A DNA stretch of 41,832 bases from Spirochaetaceae bacterium (GTDB lineage Bacteria; Spirochaetota; Spirochaetia; DSM-2461), in contig JADGDJ010000014.1 of the NCBI GenBank assembly GCA_016744925.1, positions 1 to 41,832 on the forward strand. Direction: 5' to 3'. Under the pieces are notes generated by a model. The model made no database searches, was not told where the DNA came from, and was given only the letters and a program-made list of their open reading frames with translations. Shown here piece by piece: positions 1-10,286 of the stretch. The number at the start of each line of letters is the position of its first letter. Position 1 is the stretch's first letter. A program made the position numbers and the translations under genes.

Positions 1-66
1 ATACTTATATTATGAACATATATTGTACCCTATATATGACATAATAAATTATTAAATTTAACTATA

Positions 67-1246
67 ATGTTGATAAAATATCCCAAAGGTATATATCTTT
101 ACTATATTCTTCAACCTGGATCTGACCAGGGACTGTGGATTATCTATCTGGCATCCAGAGGATTTTCTCTGATTCATTTGGGAATACTGGAAAGTACATT
201 TCATATAACCTCTTTTCTCATGGAAATACCTACAGGTGCCGTTGCAGATATTTGGGGAAGAAAAACATCGAGAATTCTCGGTCTTTTTTTTTATCTGATA
301 AGTCTTATGTTGCTTTTTTTATCGACCAATTATGTATTCCAGCTCGTGGGGTTTGTTATTTGTGCCATCGGTTACAATCTGGAATCAGGTGCCGGAGAAG
401 CTCTTCTCTACGATTCATTTGATATGAAGGCGAAAGAAACGAAATATATGTCCATTGCCGGAAAAAAAAATTTGTACTTCAGTGCTCGTGCATTGTTTCT
501 CTCATAGTCGGAGGTTACATTGCGACCAAAAGTTATGATAATGTTTTTGGTCTCTCCATTTTTGTAGTGATTATGTCAATTCTTACAGCTTTGACATTTG
601 TTGAACCGAAGATTATAAAATCGTTAGAGAAAAGTAGAAATATTCTGGTATTGATAAAAGAGCAGACACTTAATAGTTTAAAAGAGATAAAAGAAAGAAA
701 ACAAATCGCTTTTTTCATCATTTTTTCTAAGTTGATTTTTTCATTTACTGTCAGTTTATTTTTTAACCTGCAAAACTTTTGGAAAGGAATAGGATTTACA
801 GAAATTCATATCGGGATAATATTTGCAATCTCATCTCTATTTACGGGACTGACAGGCTCATTTGCTCATAAAATAGAAAAAAAACCGGTGGTGCAAAGGG
901 AATAATTCTCATTGTTCCACTATTTGTTATTTTAGCTTTGTAGGGTATATCATTCACAGAATACAAACACATCTTTTATATGCTCATAGGACTGATGGAA
1001 GGCCTCTTATATGTAGCCATTAGTGATTATATCAATAAACTGATACCCCCGGAGTACCGAGCTACTGTGCTGTCCTTTCAAAGTATGGTATTCAGTTTTT
1101 TCATGATTATTATATTCCTGATAATCGGATGGATTGGAGATAATTACGGGTTAAATCATGCCTTTATTCTAATAGCCATTACAGCCAGTATGATAGCTCT
1201 TGTTTATTTTTTAAATTACGCACTGACTAGAATTATAGACTCTTGA
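67..1246 (+). pseudogene. MFS transporter, decayed (two frameshifts plus one in-frame TAG)
   Basis: ORFs 67-507, 567-905 and 980-1246 are consecutive parts of one MFS protein (GAVADIWGRKTSR motif-A-like segment near the N-terminus). Reading continues in another frame after the A9 tract at 462-470 (KFVLQCSCIVSLIVGGYIATKSYDNVFGLS joins ORF 567) and again after the A8 tract at 877-884 (GAKGIILIVPLFVILAL, then TAG at 941-943, then GISFTEYKHIFYMLIGLMEG). Confidence 0.8.
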
Positions 1247-2225
1247 TATAGGCAGCAATATCTTCGTTGGCATTTTCTTCTGCAATATCGACTACAGACT
1301 GATCTTCTTTATTCTTTATGGAAAAATCTGCCTTTTGATCTTCTATTAAATACCGAATAACATCCATATGTCCCTCGAGAGAAGCATACATAAGCGGAGT
1401 ACTACCACTATAACTTTGATAATTTACATCAGCTGAGCACTCTTCCACAAGATATTTAACCATGTGGAGATGGCCGTGAATGGCAGCAAAAACAAGATAA
1501 TTCCAACCGTCTTCATCTATATAGTCTTTATCAAAACCTAGTTTTTCAAGCAATAATATTACAGTTTCAAGATGCCCGCCTTCAATGGCATGCATAACTG
1601 TATTCATTCCACGAGTGCAGAGTAGATTGACATCAGCCTTAAGTTCACTTATGAGATAAGCCACAACGGAATCAGCGCCACTTTCAGCAGAACACATGAG
1701 TGCGGAGCAACCATGGCGATCGACACAGTTTATATCAACCTCACAATCTTCAACGAAATATTGCAGGATATGAAGATGATCGCTTTCGGCAGCATAAATA
1801 AATGGACATGCTCCGCGGAGACTAGTCTTATTAATATCCATTTTACAATCATTGACGAGATATTTTACAATAGATAGATGTCCACCGGAAACAGCTTTTT
1901 TAAGAACTGTCCATCCCCTTTTACTCTCAAGGTCAATATTTGCACCTTTATCAATAAGCAATCTCACAATTTCCAAATTGCCTGATTTAGCAGCAAACAT
2001 AAGCGCCGATCGACCAAAATGATCCATTTGATCCAGAAAAACATCTTCATTTTCCAGGAGGTAATTGACCACATCAGATCTACCAGCTTTACAGGCCATC
2101 ATAAGGGCTGACTTGCCATCTTCTCCTGAATGATTAGCAATTTTCCCGTATTCAATTAATTCCTTGATTTTATCAAGTTCTGAACCATTAATAATTTCTT
2201 CAAACACCTGCTTTATAATTTGCAA
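1233..2225 (-). CDS. Ankyrin-repeat protein (about 8-9 repeats)
   Basis: Repeated G.SALM.A...G...VV.YL.E pattern across the whole 330 aa ORF; probable TTG start. Confidence 0.88.
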   Translation of the reverse strand: MQIIKQVFEEIINGSELDKIKELIEYGKIANHSGEDGKSALMMACKAGRSDVVNYLLENEDVFLDQMDHFGRSALMFAAKSGNLEIVRLLIDKGANIDLESKRGWTVLKKAVSGGHLSIVKYLVNDCKMDINKTSLRGACPFIYAAESDHLHILQYFVEDCEVDINCVDRHGCSALMCSAESGADSVVAYLISELKADVNLLCTRGMNTVMHAIEGGHLETVILLLEKLGFDKDYIDEDGWNYLVFAAIHGHLHMVKYLVEECSADVNYQSYSGSTPLMYASLEGHMDVIRYLIEDQKADFSIKNKEDQSVVDIAEENANEDIAAYIKSL

Positions 2226-2302
2226 TTATTTATCCCCCCCGGTATTTTATCCATTCTAATTGAATTTGATATAATTACTAATATTAATAAGAATAAAATT
2301 AT

Positions 2303-2331
2303 AAAAAACCACCGGGAGATGGTGGTTTTTT
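2303..2331 (-). terminator. Rho-independent terminator of the kam operon
   Basis: aaaaaaccacc/ggtggtttttt perfect 11-bp inverted repeat with a 7-nt loop and a T-run on the minus strand, downstream of the kamE stop. Confidence 0.85.
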
Positions 2332-2392
2332 GCGATAATCGTAATTACCGTACTTCATTACAAATATCACGCATCAATATCTCTCGAAAAGG

Positions 2393-3121
2393 TCACTTCC
2401 TTTGTTTTTCAAAAAGTTTTTCAACTACATATGATGCTACGTGTTCAGGATAGGATCCTCTCCCGAATCCAGCATCAAATCCGATTTCCATGGCCAGCTT
2501 ATTACTGACTCTCGGTCCGCCGGCACAGACAACTATATTATCTCTCAATTCCTCAGCTTCCATCAACTCAATGAAATTGGTCATATTATGAATATGCACC
2601 TCTTTCTGTGTTACAATCTGTGAGATCAATATAACGTCAGCTTTTACTTTTTTCGCATATTCAATTAAATCTTCATTTTTCACCTGGGCTCCGAGGTTAT
2701 AGGCTTCAATTTCCGGATACCGTTCCAGCCCGTAATGCTGGTCGTAACCTTTCATATTCATAATAGCATCAATACCGACTGTATGAGCATCAGATCCGGT
2801 GCAGGCCCCGACAACGACTATTTTCCGTTTGAGTTTTTCTTTAATAAATTGATTCACTTCATAGAAATCCATAGATGTTTCCACTTCTTCAACTACAACT
2901 TTTGAATAGTCGAGCGATGTGGCGCTTTTTCCATAAACAACAAAAAATGTAAAATCATCGGAGAGAGGATTTGAGTGAACAACTTCACACTCTTCAAATC
3001 CTAATTTTCCCGTATAAATTCTAGCGGCTTCATCAGCCTTTGGACCGCTGGCAACAGGTAAGGTAAATGAGAGTTGTACTGCTCCGTCATTGAGAGTATC
3101 ACCGTAGGCTTTTATCATCAT
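2393..3121 (-). CDS. kamE: Lysine 5,6-aminomutase beta subunit (B12-binding)
   Basis: Cobalamin-binding-type segment (VVVGACTGSDAHTVGIDAIMNMKG) directly after the alpha-subunit gene. Confidence 0.92.
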   Translation of the reverse strand: MMIKAYGDTLNDGAVQLSFTLPVASGPKADEAARIYTGKLGFEECEVVHSNPLSDDFTFFVVYGKSATSLDYSKVVVEEVETSMDFYEVNQFIKEKLKRKIVVVGACTGSDAHTVGIDAIMNMKGYDQHYGLERYPEIEAYNLGAQVKNEDLIEYAKKVKADVILISQIVTQKEVHIHNMTNFIELMEAEELRDNIVVCAGGPRVSNKLAMEIGFDAGFGRGSYPEHVASYVVEKLFEKQRK

Positions 3122-3122
3122 A

Positions 3123-4691
3123 TTACATCATCCCCTTTTGGATTCCCAGTTCTCCATTTAAGTATTCCTCGATGGGATTCCAATAACTTGCTGCTTTTTC
3201 ATAGACACCTTGCAGACCTTTACCTCCATTTTTAGGTCGACTGATATCGGCAAACATTTTTCGCTCCACAGCATCAAATAATCCCTTTTCATTTATCTCT
3301 TGAAGAAAGCTCTCGGTCTGTCCCAGAACCTCCTGGGCTCTCTTCTGCATAATTCCATCAGTTTTAAATTCCATATCCGAGAGTAGATCACCCATATTGT
3401 TCATTACATATTTTGCATTGGCTATTGCCAGGAATCTATCCTGCATAAACGGAGTGTGTATCGCTTCAGTGAGCATACCCAGAAGAAGTATTCCCTGATT
3501 GGTTGCTTTGGCAATAAAATTGAATAGAGTATTCATAGCATACCCTTTAAATATATCGCCAGTCATATATTTGGTCGGAGGCATATATTTCAAAGGTGCC
3601 TCAGGGAATATTTCACGAGCCATCTGAGCCTGGGCGAGTTCAAAGAGAAATCCGTTTTTAATATTGGGATTCATTTCAAAAGCATGTCCCAATCCCATAA
3701 GTTTTTCCGGCATTCCCGATTCGTGTGCAAAACTCTCATTAATCAATTGTGATGCCGTTACAGTATAGGCTTTCTCATAAGCATCGGAAGTTGTCAGGTA
3801 ATTGTCTTCTCCCGTATTGATAACTATGTCTGCAAAACTATTGATCATCCTTGAAAAATGCTGATCAACAAAAGTCCTGTACATGTTAATATCTCTGAAT
3901 AGGATACCGTACATTGAATCGTTGAGCATCATATCCAGTCTTTCCAAAGCTCCCATTGCTGCTATTTCAGGCATACAAAGTCCGGAAGCATAGTTCACTA
4001 AGCGGATGTAGCGCCCTGTTTTTTCACCGGTTTCATCGAGGGCTTTCCTCATGATTCTAAAATTTTCCTGTGTTGCATAGGTTCCACCAAATCCTTCTGT
4101 TGTTGGCCCGTATGGGACATAATCGAGAAGACTCTGAGCCGTAGTTCGAATAACAGCAATTATATCGGCACCTTGTTCTGCGGCGGCTTGTGCTTGTTTT
4201 ACGTCTTCGTAAATATTTCCCGTAGCAACTATGACATAGAGCAGAGGTGAAGGCTGAGCATCGGAAGCTTTTTCAATTTTTTCTTTTCTAAATGAGCGAT
4301 GCAATTTTACTCTCTGAGAAAATGTTTCGACCAGCTCCTGCCCCTTCTCATTGATATATTTCTTATCGACCATGTCCAATTCTGTTAAATCCAGGCCTCC
4401 AGCAATTTTTCTATTTAACTCGTCTGGTTCGCAATTTAATTTGAGCAAGCCATTGATATAATACTGTGCCACTCCATACTGAATCTTATCACTCAACTGA
4501 CTGACAATGATATTGGGTACAGGAACACCATTATCATTTATCAAATCAGCTCCAAGAAGTCTGAGGGTGGCTCGTTCTACTGAATCAGTCGTATGCCTCT
4601 GAATGTAATTTTGAACTGGATTGACTATCTCTTTGGCTATGGAACGACATCTTTCTATTGTATCGGCTGATAAGCCCAGTTTACTCTCCAT
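3123..4691 (-). CDS. kamD: Lysine 5,6-aminomutase alpha subunit
   Basis: 527 aa ORF resembling the lysine/ornithine aminomutase alpha subunit (PSPLLYVIVATGNIYEDVKQAQAAAEQGADIIAVIRTTAQSLLDYVPYG). Likely start is the internal MESKLG at 4691. Confidence 0.93.
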   Translation of the reverse strand: MESKLGLSADTIERCRSIAKEIVNPVQNYIQRHTTDSVERATLRLLGADLINDNGVPVPNIIVSQLSDKIQYGVAQYYINGLLKLNCEPDELNRKIAGGLDLTELDMVDKKYINEKGQELVETFSQRVKLHRSFRKEKIEKASDAQPSPLLYVIVATGNIYEDVKQAQAAAEQGADIIAVIRTTAQSLLDYVPYGPTTEGFGGTYATQENFRIMRKALDETGEKTGRYIRLVNYASGLCMPEIAAMGALERLDMMLNDSMYGILFRDINMYRTFVDQHFSRMINSFADIVINTGEDNYLTTSDAYEKAYTVTASQLINESFAHESGMPEKLMGLGHAFEMNPNIKNGFLFELAQAQMAREIFPEAPLKYMPPTKYMTGDIFKGYAMNTLFNFIAKATNQGILLLGMLTEAIHTPFMQDRFLAIANAKYVMNNMGDLLSDMEFKTDGIMQKRAQEVLGQTESFLQEINEKGLFDAVERKMFADISRPKNGGKGLQGVYEKAASYWNPIEEYLNGELGIQKGMM

Positions 4692-6258
4692 GGTTGTACT
4701 CCTCATTTTTTAGATATTTTTCGGCATTTTTTATAATTTCTGAATCGAGTCCCAATATATCGGCTATCTTCAACGCATCTTTCTGCACTTCTGATTTAAC
4801 AAGTGGTTTTACTGAATAATCCATATAATTATTGATGAGATTGATTCTCTCGTTGAGGTCCCTATTCTTATCCCTATGGTAATAGAGTCTATATTTTTCA
4901 TAATCGAGCCCTTTCATCGTCCAGTAAGACAAACATTTAAAATTGGGAAGTTGGTCCAGATGAGTAGATGTAACCGAAAAAACAGTCTCCTGTTCTGCAA
5001 ACCATTGAAGCAACGCACAGTTTAAAGCAAATGCCTCTCTGCTGTTGGTTGTTCTTGCAAATTCATCGACTAAATAAAGGCGCGTCCCGACTTTTCCTGT
5101 TTCCAGTAAATTCAGGATCTCCTCACCAAAACTACTCAAACCGGAATTGGAATCCTCATTGACCATTCCAATCAGATTTAATGAATCAAAGAGTGGAGCA
5201 GATATTTTCCGAGCCGGTACAAAAAATCCCTGTTGGACAAGAAGTTGAGAGAAAGCAATCGTTTTGAGAAGAATTGTTTTCCCGCCCATATTCGATCCCG
5301 TCACTACATTATTTTTCTCATTAAAAGAGACTGATAAGGAGGTATAAATTCTCTTCGCTCGGGTGCTTTTTTCCTTAAGCGGTATAAACTCAAGATCTTC
5401 AAATTCAAGATTCTCAAGAAGAGTAACTCTTGGTCTAATACAATGGAATTGAATTGCCAATCTCGCTTTTGCCATAGATGTATCCAGATCTATGATCGTT
5501 TGAATATAAGTGTTCAACTTTTCCTGTTCCACAATGATTTGTTTTTTTAACATTTGTAGAATTTCCGATTCAATGCCCGCTTCGCTTTCTAATAGTTCTT
5601 TTCTCAAGTTATGAATTAAAAAAAACTCTTTTCCAAAAATGGGTTTCACCATCACCGAACTCTTATCATGCTGTTCCAAAAATATAAAGGAATCACTATT
5701 GGGTGGGATCTCGTTTTCTTTAATGATGAGAAAGTTCAGAAACCGGAAATCCAGATCTGTAGCCTCATGAATCTCCCCGACTCTTTTTTCTTTAGATTTA
5801 TTCAGCTGACTATTTATTTCTCGCAATTGCTTTCGCACTCGAGAAAGATCAGCGGAATAGTCATCTTTAAGATAAAATGATTCTTCCTGACTATCTTCAT
5901 GACCCAGACTTTTTAAAAGTTCTTCTGAGTAAAAATCGATCTCGAACTCATGGGAAATCTGTTTGTAATTATGGAGAAACTTTTTGACGTTAAACAACTC
6001 AGACCGAATATTACCATCAGCGATATTGGGATTTAACTCTGGAAGCCTCATCAGGTGATATTCAATTTTATCTGCTTTTTGAGGATATCTCTCAACAAAG
6101 CTTATCATCTGCTCTATCCGATCAAAAATCCCATTCAATTTATCAGTTTCGCAATAGAAAGCTTCTTCTTCCTTTTCATTTCTACCATAGGGTGATTTAG
6201 GAGAATAATAGCACAAAAATTTGTCGATTTCTGAAAATTCATAAAATCGCTTTGTCAT
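4681..6258 (-). CDS. kamC: MutS-like ATPase of lysine-fermentation clusters (KamC; proposed aminomutase reactivation partner)
   Basis: MutS-type ATPase motifs (VTGSNMGGKTILLKTIA Walker A; LYLVDEFARTTNSREAFA Walker B) without the mismatch-recognition domain; located between kamB and kamD. Confidence 0.85.
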   Translation of the reverse strand: MTKRFYEFSEIDKFLCYYSPKSPYGRNEKEEEAFYCETDKLNGIFDRIEQMISFVERYPQKADKIEYHLMRLPELNPNIADGNIRSELFNVKKFLHNYKQISHEFEIDFYSEELLKSLGHEDSQEESFYLKDDYSADLSRVRKQLREINSQLNKSKEKRVGEIHEATDLDFRFLNFLIIKENEIPPNSDSFIFLEQHDKSSVMVKPIFGKEFFLIHNLRKELLESEAGIESEILQMLKKQIIVEQEKLNTYIQTIIDLDTSMAKARLAIQFHCIRPRVTLLENLEFEDLEFIPLKEKSTRAKRIYTSLSVSFNEKNNVVTGSNMGGKTILLKTIAFSQLLVQQGFFVPARKISAPLFDSLNLIGMVNEDSNSGLSSFGEEILNLLETGKVGTRLYLVDEFARTTNSREAFALNCALLQWFAEQETVFSVTSTHLDQLPNFKCLSYWTMKGLDYEKYRLYYHRDKNRDLNERINLINNYMDYSVKPLVKSEVQKDALKIADILGLDSEIIKNAEKYLKNEEYNHGE

Positions 6259-7150
6259 AGATTCCTCCTTCACTCAATTCATAGGGGTTAAATATGAAAG
6301 GGCAATTGATTGCCATTTCATTCAGATCCTCAAGCACATTATTCTTGTCTATATCGTAAAGAATGAATACAAATGCCACGAGTTTTATTGTATTTATAAA
6401 ACTCATTTTTCTTGACTCAAGAAACTTCTGAAGTTCAGAGTACTCGAGAAACACTTTTGTAAAATCATCGAGAATTACCGATCGACATGAATCATCCAGC
6501 CCGATCATATTTTTTTTTGTAAAAGCTCCCCGGTGGCAGTAAACACCTTCACCTTCGATCATAGAATCAACTCTCTCTTGTCTGCTCAGTTCCCATATAA
6601 CTCTCAGCTTATTGAGAGAACTCTTATAATTGGAAGGTTGTAGACTAGAAACATAATAAAACTTCGAATTCTTAATAGAAGCGATCTGAGTAACTCTGTT
6701 GACAGCCCCATCAATAAGCATTGATTCGATACGGCAATCTGTTCTTATATATTCGATGATTTGTCCTAGCTGTTCGTTATTTTCCGGTCCTGCAAGCTCA
6801 ATAAAACCGGATCTCCTTGTTTTGAGAAATAGAAGTTTACCGAGAACTGTTTTCCAGGGAAAAACCTGAAGGACTTCGAATAAGGCATCGCTTTTATTCA
6901 TGAGATATTCGCTGGTAAGAAGATAGTCGCCAACTAGTGTTTCTATTTGTGGTTTATCTGTCCCCCAAATGTGGTCTTTTCTCTCTCCATCAATTCCAAT
7001 TGTCAAAAAAGCAAAATTACCTCCTTCTCGCAAACGGGGAAGGAGATAATTGAGAAACGTTGTTTTTCCGGCATTTTTTGAACTGCCCGAGATAAAAGTT
7101 ACTTTATCCCGGAACTGCTCATTAATCTTATCGTCCATACCGTTTGGCAC
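6239..7150 (-). CDS. kamB: KamB-like P-loop protein
   Basis: P-loop GSSKNAGKTTFLNYLLPRL; position between kamA and kamC as in known lysine-fermentation clusters. Confidence 0.82.
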   Translation of the reverse strand: MPNGMDDKINEQFRDKVTFISGSSKNAGKTTFLNYLLPRLREGGNFAFLTIGIDGERKDHIWGTDKPQIETLVGDYLLTSEYLMNKSDALFEVLQVFPWKTVLGKLLFLKTRRSGFIELAGPENNEQLGQIIEYIRTDCRIESMLIDGAVNRVTQIASIKNSKFYYVSSLQPSNYKSSLNKLRVIWELSRQERVDSMIEGEGVYCHRGAFTKKNMIGLDDSCRSVILDDFTKVFLEYSELQKFLESRKMSFINTIKLVAFVFILYDIDKNNVLEDLNEMAINCPFIFNPYELSEGGIYDKAIL

Positions 7151-8402
7151 GCATTAGTCCCTGAGGAGTAAGGCAGAGCTGTTCTCCCTCAAGGAGAGCG
7201 CTGACACCCGATTTGGGTAAATTGTCCCTGTCCTGACAAAACTCACAGTGTTCTTTATCGTGATGGGTATAATTGTCCGGCTGCGTATAGGTTGTAATTA
7301 CCCCTTCGTAGTTTCTCAGAATTATTCTCTTATCGGTCTGAGAAATAAGATAGTCAGGCATAACGGGAATCTTTCCTCCCCCCCCCGGTGCATCAACAAC
7401 AAAAGTGGGAACAGCCATTCCAGTGGTGTGTCCTCTAAGATTCTCAATAATTTCAATGCCTTTTGAAACTGGAGTTCTGAAATGAGAAATACCTCTGGAC
7501 AAATCACACTGATAGATATAATAGGGTTTTACCCGGATTGTCAGAAGCTTCTGAACAAGATGCAGCATAATATTGGAGCAGTCATTAACCCCTTTTAGAA
7601 GCACTGATTGATTACCCACATTCACACCATTATCTACCAGCCTGGCACAGGCCTCTCTTGCTTCTACAGTAATCTCTTTGGGATGATTGTAATGGGTGTT
7701 GAGATAGACAGGATGATATTTTTTTACCATTTTTACAAAGTTTTCTGTAATCCGCATTGGTAGAACCACAGGCATTCTGCTGCCGATCCTCACAATTTCA
7801 ACATGTTCTATTTCACTGAGTCTTTTGAGAATTCTCTCCAGTCTATCGTCAGATAAAACAAGAGGATCGCCTCCGGAAATGAGGACATCACGTATTTGAG
7901 GAGTGTTTTCGATATATTGAAATGCCTCTTCAAGAATATTCTCGGGCATAATGTTATCATGGTCTCCCACTACGCGTCTTCTTGTACAGTGACGACAGTA
8001 CATAGAACATTCATGTGTAACCAGCAATAAGGCTCTGTCTGGATATCTATGGGTCAGTCCCGGAACAGGGGAATCAGAATCCTCATGGAGTGGATCATCA
8101 AGATCTGACGGATCATCATGCAATTCATCCAATACAGGGACAGCCATCTTCCTCACAGGACAATCGCGGTTTTCCTTATCCATCAATGCCGCGTAATAAG
8201 GCGTGATGGACATACGGAATTTTGTCAGGCACTTGCTCAGATGTTCTTTTTCCTGATAATTAAGGTCGATTATCTGTTCGAGTGTTGCCACATCCTTAAC
8301 TGTATTTCTCAACTGCCATTTCCAGTCTTTCCACTGTTCATCGGAAACACTCGAGAATAGGGGGATGTGTTTATATTTAACTGATTCATATGTTTTTTTC
8401 AT
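7128..8402 (-). CDS. kamA: L-lysine 2,3-aminomutase (radical SAM, PLP)
   Basis: CSMYCRHCTRRR radical-SAM CxxxCxxC and DAPGGGGKIPV motifs. Likely start is the internal MKKTYESV at 8402. Confidence 0.96.
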   Translation of the reverse strand: MKKTYESVKYKHIPLFSSVSDEQWKDWKWQLRNTVKDVATLEQIIDLNYQEKEHLSKCLTKFRMSITPYYAALMDKENRDCPVRKMAVPVLDELHDDPSDLDDPLHEDSDSPVPGLTHRYPDRALLLVTHECSMYCRHCTRRRVVGDHDNIMPENILEEAFQYIENTPQIRDVLISGGDPLVLSDDRLERILKRLSEIEHVEIVRIGSRMPVVLPMRITENFVKMVKKYHPVYLNTHYNHPKEITVEAREACARLVDNGVNVGNQSVLLKGVNDCSNIMLHLVQKLLTIRVKPYYIYQCDLSRGISHFRTPVSKGIEIIENLRGHTTGMAVPTFVVDAPGGGGKIPVMPDYLISQTDKRIILRNYEGVITTYTQPDNYTHHDKEHCEFCQDRDNLPKSGVSALLEGEQLCLTPQGLMRAKRYGR

Positions 8403-8418
8403 AATGGTTTTTTCCTTC

Positions 8419-9462
8419 TCAAGAGTAGAGCTTTTCATAAAGCCCCCTTATTTCAGGTGATTCCCGCAAGATATTCAGCGTTATATCCGCATGTCCTTTT
8501 GCGTAACCATTACCGACTATCATGTCGATATCTTTTCCCACCCCTTCAGCACCAAGAGCTGCTTTAGTGAATGAAGTGGACATGCTGAAAAAGTACACTA
8601 TCCCCCTATCCCTGGTCATCAGGATTGAGCCCATTTCAGTATTGGGAATATTGACATTGTTGATGACCAGATCAGCCATACATCCTTTTGTAAGTTTAGA
8701 AATAGCTTCATAGCAGGAGAGAGCATCTGAGGCATCGAGTTTAATAACATGGTCACAGAGGGTGAGAGATTTCAATCTTTTCAGACATTCATCTGAATAA
8801 TCGATACCAATAACAGTTCCATTCACACCGGCTCTTCTCTTTGCTTCATAAGAACAGAGAATCCCCGATTTCCCACCGGCTCCGATGATCACCACCGTAT
8901 CACCAGATTTTACCATCCGTGCGACCTGTGCAGGTGCTCCGCAAACGTCGAGTACTGCCAGAGCCAGAGAAGCCGGTATATCAGAGGGTAATTTGGCATA
9001 TAATCCCGTTTCAAATAAGATGGCCTGTCCCTTTATGATGACCTGGTCGATCTCTTTTTTCACTTCGAGAATTTTCTCAATTTTCAATGGAGTCAGGGAA
9101 AGAGAAACCAATGAGGCTATTTTGTCGCCTTCATTCAGATCTATAGACCCTTTCAGTTTCTCCCCTATGGTGTTTACAGTCCCGATAAACATGCCGCCCG
9201 ATCCCGTTAGGGGATTTTTCATTTTCCCGGCACTATTCACAATGGAGAGTATAATCTCCTCTATTTTTCCAACATCTCCATCAGCCTGCTCTTTGATCTG
9301 TGTAAAACTTGCAGAATCAATATTGAGAATATCCACATCCACCAGAATTTCATTGTCCCGGATTTCTGACATATCATTATTGATTTTAACTGCGGGCTGT
9401 GGAAGTACGCCCACAGGATCTATGACTCTGTGACAGCCATAGGGATCTCCCTTTAAACTCAT
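8419..9462 (-). CDS. kdd: L-erythro-3,5-diaminohexanoate dehydrogenase
   Basis: MSLKGDPYGCHRVIDPVGVLPQPA N-terminus, Rossmann segment VVIIGAGGKSGILCSYEAKRRAG, cluster context. Confidence 0.93.
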   Translation of the reverse strand: MSLKGDPYGCHRVIDPVGVLPQPAVKINNDMSEIRDNEILVDVDILNIDSASFTQIKEQADGDVGKIEEIILSIVNSAGKMKNPLTGSGGMFIGTVNTIGEKLKGSIDLNEGDKIASLVSLSLTPLKIEKILEVKKEIDQVIIKGQAILFETGLYAKLPSDIPASLALAVLDVCGAPAQVARMVKSGDTVVIIGAGGKSGILCSYEAKRRAGVNGTVIGIDYSDECLKRLKSLTLCDHVIKLDASDALSCYEAISKLTKGCMADLVINNVNIPNTEMGSILMTRDRGIVYFFSMSTSFTKAALGAEGVGKDIDMIVGNGYAKGHADITLNILRESPEIRGLYEKLYS

Positions 9463-10286
9463 GATTCTCCACCTCTCAATTTTAAATGTTTTCTTACATC
9501 TTCTGGAGTTGCCGGTTCAAAACCCGCCTCTCTGATTATTCTTACAGCCCGTTCAACGAGCTGAGCATTACTTTCCGCCAGTACGCCTTTGGAGTAATAG
9601 ACATTATCTTCAAAACCAACCCGGATATGTCCGCCCAGGGCAAGAGCCCCGTAGTGTGCATCGAGAGAAGCTCTCCCACCGACACCAATGACTGTCCAGT
9701 CACAACCCAGGGGAATACGCCTGATCATCATGTCTAATGTTTCCACATCATATCTGACGCCACCGGGGACATTGAGAACAAAACTGAAATGAAAGGGCTC
9801 TTCTACAAGACCTTCCTTAACCAGCATTTGCGCCGCATAAACATGGGACAGGTCGAAACATTCTAAGGTGGGACGAATTCCCCGCTCTTTCATTGCAATG
9901 GCAAATTTTCTCATTGTGGGAAGAGTATTGACTATGTATTCATCACCGAAATTCATAGTTCCACAATCGAGTGATGCCATTTCCGGATTGAGCGAGACGA
10001 CTTCCAACCTCTCATCATCAGTCATACCCACTGCGCCGCCGGTTGTAACTTCGATGATGACATCGCATTTTTCTTTTATGAGACCAATTGTTTTTTTGAA
10101 TAGATCAAGGTCCTGCGTAGCGATGCCTTTTTCATCACGAACATGGAGATGAATAATCGCCGCTCCGGCTTTATAGGCCTCAAAGGCCGCAAGAGCCAAT
10201 TCTTCTGGGGTCAACGGCAGATTGCAGTTTTGCTCTCTTGTGGTTTCTGCACCACAAATAGCACAACTGATTATTTTTTTATTCAT
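9459..10286 (-). CDS. kce: 3-keto-5-aminohexanoate cleavage enzyme (BKACE family)
   Basis: BKACE family motifs (AGAAIIHLHVRDEKG, EVTTGGAVGM, GGHIRVGFEDNVYYSKG), cluster context. Confidence 0.95.
   Translation of the reverse strand: MNKKIISCAICGAETTREQNCNLPLTPEELALAAFEAYKAGAAIIHLHVRDEKGIATQDLDLFKKTIGLIKEKCDVIIEVTTGGAVGMTDDERLEVVSLNPEMASLDCGTMNFGDEYIVNTLPTMRKFAIAMKERGIRPTLECFDLSHVYAAQMLVKEGLVEEPFHFSFVLNVPGGVRYDVETLDMMIRRIPLGCDWTVIGVGGRASLDAHYGALALGGHIRVGFEDNVYYSKGVLAESNAQLVERAVRIIREAGFEPATPEDVRKHLKLRGGES

Noticed and set aside
135-422. 95 aa ORF in an alternative frame of the MFS pseudogene
   Set aside because: The 67-507 frame carries the MFS-like sequence; this one does not.
5041-5400. KamC as a DNA mismatch repair MutS/MutS2
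   Set aside because: It has the ATPase motifs, but the cluster context and lack of a recognisable mismatch-binding N-terminus favour the kam accessory role.
8885-9433. 182 aa plus-strand ORF antisense to kdd
   Set aside because: Fully overlaps a confidently assigned gene; no recognisable motif. Treated as a shadow ORF.
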